This document shows, in pieces, positions 60,083 through 64,000 of a DNA stretch of 64,000 nucleotides. Origin of the DNA: Periweissella fabaria. GTDB taxonomy: Bacteria; Bacillota; Bacilli; Lactobacillales; Lactobacillaceae. The stretch is taken from NCBI RefSeq assembly GCF_918814575.1, contig NZ_CAKKNS010000009.1, positions 21,829 through 85,828 of the forward strand. The letters are read 5' to 3'. The position numbers were made by a program, and so were the translations under genes. A model generated the notes under the pieces. The model did no database searches. It was not told where the DNA came from and saw only the letters and a program-made list of their open reading frames with translations. Position 1 is the first letter of the stretch; the number at the start of each line of letters is the position of its first letter.

Positions 60083-62167
60083 ATGTCGAAGTTTTTCAAG
60101 AAGCTCGGCGCTAATTTACAAACAACGGTGGGCTTCTTTTGCTTATCGGCGTTTCTCATTTGGTTAAAAACTTATATTGTATACCAAACTGATTTTACAC
60201 TTGGCGCACAAGGACCACTACAACACTTTTTATTAATTTTAAATCCGATTGGAACAACCTTGCTATTACTCGGGATTGCGTTATACTTCCGTGGCCGACT
60301 AGCTTATTGGTTGATGATACTAATTAATTTATTGGAATCACTTTGGATCTTTTCAAACGTCTTGTACTATCGTGAATTTTCTGATTTCTTATCGGTATCG
60401 ATTATTGGTAGTGCAAGTTCGGTTGATAATAACTTGAATAAAGCAATTGGCGGTATTATTCACTTAGGCGATTTCTTTGTTTTCATTGATATCATTATTT
60501 TAATTGTCTTGTTATTGTTTAAGGTGATTAAAATTGATAAGCGTAAGATTAAGAAGCGATTTGCACTTTCAATTACCGCATTGAGTTTTTTCTTAATCTT
60601 TGCTGATTTTGGTATTTCAAATGCTGATCGTTCAGGTTTATTGACACGGACTTTCGATAATAACTACATTGTTAAATACTTAGGTTTAAATGAATACTTA
60701 GCGTTTAATATTTTTCAAACACACAAGCAAGAAGCCTCACGGTCAGCTGCAAGTGCTAAAGATATCAAACCAATCTTGAAATATATTGAAAGCCACCAAG
60801 CACCAGACAATGTTCAATACTTTGGTAAAGCTAAAGGAAAGAACGTTTTCGTGATTCACTTGGAAAGTTTACAACAATTCATGATTGACTATAAATGGGA
60901 TGGGCAAGAAGTTATGCCTAACCTCGATAAGTTCTATCATGATCAAAGTACAATGAGTTTTGATAATTTCTATAACCAAGTTGGTCAAGGTAAGACTTCT
61001 GATGCGGAAACAATGTTAGAAAATTCATTATATGGCTTACCATCAGGTTCAGCGATGGTTAACTACGGAACATCAAATACCTTCCAAGCAGCACCCGCAA
61101 TCTTGAGTCAACAAGGATACACAACGGCTTCATTCCACGGGGATGTTGCTAGTTTCTGGAATCGAGATAATGCCTACAAGTCATGGGGTTATGATTACTT
61201 CTTTAGTAAACCATTTTATAAAGATGCCGATAATCCAAACTACAATGTTGGATACGGTATGAAAGATAAAATCTTCTTACAAGATACAGCACAATATATT
61301 CAACAGTTACCACAACCATTTTATGCTAAAGTAATTACTGTTACTAACCACTATCCATATGATTTAGATAAACAAAATCAAACGATTAAACCATTTAATA
61401 CGGGTGATAATACTGTTGATGGATATGTGCAAACAGCTCGTTACCTTGACCAAGCGTTCGGGGAATTCTTGGCATGGTTAAAAGCATCTGGTTTATATAA
61501 CAATAGTATGATTGTCTTGTATGGTGATCACTATGGTATTTCAGATAACCACCGACCTGCAATTGCAAAATTATTGAACAAACCAGAAGTGACGAATGCT
61601 GATTTAGCTAACTTCCAAAAAGTACCATTTATGATTCACATGCCTGGACTACAAGGTGGCATTAACCATACGTATGGTGGTGAAATTGATGTCTTACCAA
61701 CATTATTTGACCTACTTGGGGTGAAAGATGATAATTACGTTCAGTTTGGGACTGACTTATTGTCATCAAAACACATCTCAATAGTGCCATTCCGTAATGG
61801 GGACTTTGTAACACCAGAATACATTAAGTATCAAAACCAGTATTTCTATACTAATACTGGCCAACAAATTGATTTTAGTAAGGCCCCTGGTGCGAAAGAG
61901 GCCATTGCTAAGATTCAAGAATATGTTGATACGACTCTTTCAGATTCAGATAAGGTGATTACTGGAGACTTACTCCGGTTCTATACTCCTGCAGGCTTTA
62001 AAAAGGTTGATCGGAAGGATTATAGCTATAATCCTGACAAGACTAAGGCTGCCTTAAAGGACGATTTAACATCGGAACCTTCAAGTATCCTTGCTCGTAA
62101 CCATGATAAGTCACTTGTGAATTTATATAAGACTGATGCACCTGAATTGAAAAAAGCTACGAAATAA
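60083..62167 (+). CDS. ltaS: Lipoteichoic acid synthase LtaS family protein
   Basis: Polymerises glycerol phosphate from phosphatidylglycerol outside the membrane. Five N-terminal membrane helices (to about residue 195), then an extracellular sulfatase-like domain: metal site near VIHLESLQQF, catalytic threonine T305 in GQGKTSDAETM, and YGDHYGISDNH. A signal-peptidase-like AAS stretch lies in the linker. 694 residues is within family range. Single-gene unit with terminator. Confidence 0.93.
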   Translation: MSKFFKKLGANLQTTVGFFCLSAFLIWLKTYIVYQTDFTLGAQGPLQHFLLILNPIGTTLLLLGIALYFRGRLAYWLMILINLLESLWIFSNVLYYREFSDFLSVSIIGSASSVDNNLNKAIGGIIHLGDFFVFIDIIILIVLLLFKVIKIDKRKIKKRFALSITALSFFLIFADFGISNADRSGLLTRTFDNNYIVKYLGLNEYLAFNIFQTHKQEASRSAASAKDIKPILKYIESHQAPDNVQYFGKAKGKNVFVIHLESLQQFMIDYKWDGQEVMPNLDKFYHDQSTMSFDNFYNQVGQGKTSDAETMLENSLYGLPSGSAMVNYGTSNTFQAAPAILSQQGYTTASFHGDVASFWNRDNAYKSWGYDYFFSKPFYKDADNPNYNVGYGMKDKIFLQDTAQYIQQLPQPFYAKVITVTNHYPYDLDKQNQTIKPFNTGDNTVDGYVQTARYLDQAFGEFLAWLKASGLYNNSMIVLYGDHYGISDNHRPAIAKLLNKPEVTNADLANFQKVPFMIHMPGLQGGINHTYGGEIDVLPTLFDLLGVKDDNYVQFGTDLLSSKHISIVPFRNGDFVTPEYIKYQNQYFYTNTGQQIDFSKAPGAKEAIAKIQEYVDTTLSDSDKVITGDLLRFYTPAGFKKVDRKDYSYNPDKTKAALKDDLTSEPSSILARNHDKSLVNLYKTDAPELKKATK

Positions 62168-62168
62168 G

Positions 62169-62198
62169 AAAAAAGCAACCATTATGGTTGCTTTTTTT
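62169..62198 (+). terminator. Terminator after ltaS
   Basis: AAAAAAGCAACC / GGTTGCTTTTTT. Confidence 0.88.
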
Positions 62199-62223
62199 GT
62201 GCTTATAAAGAGAAAAATTTTGT

Positions 62224-62274
62224 TTGAAAATCTTGATAAGAAGTCTATAATCATTAAAAATTAGTTTTTAATGA
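62224..62274 (+). promoter_or_regulatory. MFS gene promoter with start-site operator
   Basis: TTGAAA (62224-62229), 16-base spacer, TATAAT (62246-62251), then the perfect inverted repeat TCATTAAAAA-TTAG-TTTTTAATGA (62251-62274) covering the start site. Confidence 0.7.
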
Positions 62275-62320
62275 TAGTTGATTAATTTTAAATGGAAGAT
62301 GAGCTAGGAGGTGTCTTAAT

Positions 62321-63550
62321 ATGGGAAAAAACAAATTAAAACAAAATAATCTAATCAAATTACTGTTTGGACAGAGCTTATTGTTAATTGGGTTTAATAT
62401 TTACAGTGTCGTCTTACTATACTTATTAGTACAAGAATATCATGCCTCAGCACGTGTATTAGGTATTTTCGGTATCCTGGCTGCGCTTCCACCAGCTTTG
62501 ATTGCAATTGGTGCACCAATTCTTGGTCAGATTAAGAATAGTAAAACAATCCTAATTATGTTACAAGTAATGGCAACTTTTGCTTTGATCATTGGGGGTA
62601 GTTTACTACTTACTAAGCAAGCACTAATCTTAGTCGGTGGGTTATATTTACTATTAAGCACTGCCACGACCATTTCAGGTTCAGTGGAAGTTGGCTTCAT
62701 TCCGATTATTTTTCAAGAAGATGAAGTAGCTATTGAAAAGTCCGTTGACTTGCAATACTTTATGAGTATAGGCTTAACGATTATTACGAGTATCATTAGT
62801 TCGTTTATTTTATTAGCTCATGGTAGTACATGGTTATTATGGGTAAGTTTCATTACTACTCCTCTAGGAATTGGTTGTTATTTATTAATCAGTTATGCAC
62901 CAAATAAAGACATGGTGCTAGTTAATACAAATGACGGCCAATTGGATAGGGTGCCAGTAGCTTCTTATTACAAACAAATGCAAACAGCCCTTTATCAGTT
63001 TACGCATACAATGCCAGCGTTCTTAATTATTTTATTTGAAGCTATTTTAGGTGGGGTAACGGGTTTGTTATTTGAATTGTTACCATTAACAATGAAAGAA
63101 CTAGGTATTGCGGTGGCCTTTTTTTCAATTGTTAGCGCTACGCAAAAAGTTGGTGATTTATTAGGAGGAGCTTTAGCACCGTTAGTCAAATGGAGTGCAC
63201 CAACGTTTTTTGGTTGTGACTACTTGATTTCGGGGAGTTGTTTTATTGCGATTACATTGCCATTACCTAATTCAGTCCGTTTATTACTATTGTTACTAGC
63301 TGGTATATTTATGGGGATGTCAGGTAATGTCTTTGAAAAGTTGATGTATCGGTCGTTTAATGTTGGTGATATTTCAGCTATGCATGCTTTAACTACGTCA
63401 ACATTTGCACTTTTCTCCGTAATTAGTTATTTTGTTGCTTGGATTCATATACCAACTATTATGCTTTGGCAGCTAACGGGGGGAATCACAATTATTTTTG
63501 GTGGTTTATTAATGGTTATTGCTCGTAAATTAGGCCAAGTTTCAGAATAA
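62321..63550 (+). CDS. MFS transporter
   Basis: A 409-residue permease with about 12 membrane helices. N-terminal LLFGQSLLLIGFNIYSVVLLYLL and a central loop (about 190-215) split it into two halves. It resembles drug- or macrolide-type MFS exporters (MefA-like) but the substrate is unknown. TAGGAGG precedes ATG 62321. A strong operator-like palindrome at its start site suggests repression by a dimeric regulator not adjacent to it. Confidence 0.85.
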   Translation: MGKNKLKQNNLIKLLFGQSLLLIGFNIYSVVLLYLLVQEYHASARVLGIFGILAALPPALIAIGAPILGQIKNSKTILIMLQVMATFALIIGGSLLLTKQALILVGGLYLLLSTATTISGSVEVGFIPIIFQEDEVAIEKSVDLQYFMSIGLTIITSIISSFILLAHGSTWLLWVSFITTPLGIGCYLLISYAPNKDMVLVNTNDGQLDRVPVASYYKQMQTALYQFTHTMPAFLIILFEAILGGVTGLLFELLPLTMKELGIAVAFFSIVSATQKVGDLLGGALAPLVKWSAPTFFGCDYLISGSCFIAITLPLPNSVRLLLLLLAGIFMGMSGNVFEKLMYRSFNVGDISAMHALTTSTFALFSVISYFVAWIHIPTIMLWQLTGGITIIFGGLLMVIARKLGQVSE

Positions 63551-63594
63551 TTACTTTACTAAAAGTGAGTTGTGGCAGTGAACTTTATTTATGA

Positions 63595-63640
63595 AAAACG
63601 CATATACAGCACTTAAATAAGTGTTGCATATGCGTTTTTT
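63595..63640. terminator. Terminator after the MFS gene
   Basis: AAAAACGCATATACAGCACTT / AAGTGTTGCATATGCGTTTTT (arms with two mismatches), strong T-run. Confidence 0.87.
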
Positions 63641-63724
63641 ACGGAGATAAATACGGATTTAATAAGCTTTTTAAGCTCTTTTGATATTTTTGTAGTTAAA
63701 TAACAAAAAAATACTTAAAAAGTG

Positions 63725-63753
63725 TTGACTATTACTTTTAATACTAGTAATAT
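63725..63753 (+). promoter_or_regulatory. rRNA operon promoter P1
   Basis: TTGACT, 17-base spacer, TAATAT. Confidence 0.85.
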
Positions 63754-63831
63754 AGTTTAAGTCCTAAGCGAGGCGGTAACTTAAATGGAAGTTATACAAA
63801 ACGCTTTCGAAAAATTAATTTTAAAAAGTTG

Positions 63832-63860
63832 TTGACGTTAAGTTAACTATCTGGTAATAT
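63832..63860 (+). promoter_or_regulatory. rRNA operon promoter P2
   Basis: TTGACG, 17-base spacer, TGG TAATAT. Confidence 0.87.
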
Positions 63861-63866
63861 TAATAA

Positions 63867-64000
63867 ATGTTGTTGCGACATATTAAGTCGCTAACAACAA
63901 CGTAGATCTTTGAAAACTGAATAAAGTTTTGACAATCAAATGTGTAAGTACTTTGAAACTAGATTTCAGAGTTAAACAAATTTGCGAATGTCAATTTCGC
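63867..64000 (+). other. rRNA leader with boxA-like element
   Basis: GATCTTTGAAAACTGAATAAAG (in parts: ATCTTTGAAAACTG at about 63906) is the usual Lactobacillales pre-16S antitermination/processing leader. The remaining bases are 16S precursor leader; the mature 16S begins to the right of the window. Confidence 0.8.

Noticed and set aside
63800..63816. cre site between rRNA promoters (ACAAAACGCTTTCG)
   Set aside because: Three mismatches to the consensus.
63867..64000. Start of mature 16S rRNA
   Set aside because: The conserved AGAGTTTGATC start of 16S does not occur before the window ends; only leader is present.

Overview
The window looks like a chromosomal core region of a low-GC Gram-positive lactic acid bacterium. 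Weissella or a close relative in the Lactobacillaceae is my best guess, from gene order and protein character; no sequence search was run. Supporting signs are the Firmicutes order gltX-cysS-mrnC-rlmB-sigH-rpmG-secE-nusG, a class Ib ribonucleotide reductase, the rapZ-yvcK-whiA-clpP block, cdaA-cdaR-glmM, a T-box tyrS, HPr with both His15 and Ser46, lipoteichoic acid genes, and a Lacto-usp/6S-type RNA placed ahead of a small membrane gene and usp. No phage, insertion sequence, CRISPR array or tRNA gene was seen.

Layout: 1-6.5 kb holds translation and transcription genes (YacL tail, gltX, cysS, mrnC, rlmB, sigH, rpmG, secE, nusG). 6.5-10.5 kb has a MATE exporter placed between nusG and the L11-L1-L10-L7/L12 genes, with r-protein leaders. 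10.5-14.4 kb is the reverse-strand nrdH-nrdE / nrdF locus with a well-formed pair of NrdR boxes. 14.5-21.4 kb carries a methyltransferase, tadA, SRP RNA, dnaX-ybaB-recR-yaaL, a secreted-type nuclease and T-box tyrS. 21.4-24.6 kb is a LysR regulator divergent from an AEC carrier, then a DUF975 protein. 24.7-34.9 kb covers rapZ-yvcK-whiA, clpP, the c-di-AMP/GlmM operon, glmS and nagB. 35-42.9 kb has a hypothetical gene, MarR, manA, GNAT and XRE-like genes, usp with 6S-type RNA, rarA, yueI and rpsD. 43-50.4 kb holds a HAD phosphatase, an amino-acid permease and four glycolytic genes, each as its own unit. 50.5-57.1 kb holds prfC, clpE and ptsHI. 57.4-63.6 kb is a glycolipid/LTA module plus an MFS exporter. 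The right edge is the tandem promoter and leader of an rRNA operon whose 16S gene lies outside.

How it fits together: amino-sugar flow (glmM, glmS, nagB) looks controlled by a shared GntR/NagR-type operator rather than a glmS ribozyme. Carbon catabolite sites (cre) recur at nagB's downstream small RNA, manA, an unassigned ~300-nt RNA and ptsHI. Stress control appears at clpP and clpE (CtsR boxes, plus a perfect CIRCE near clpE). The most interesting unexplained objects are two stand-alone transcription units without genes: a ~79-nt CU-rich small RNA at 34.98-35.06 kb and a ~300-nt structured RNA at 37.10-37.41 kb. Both have a cre site inside the promoter and an intrinsic terminator.
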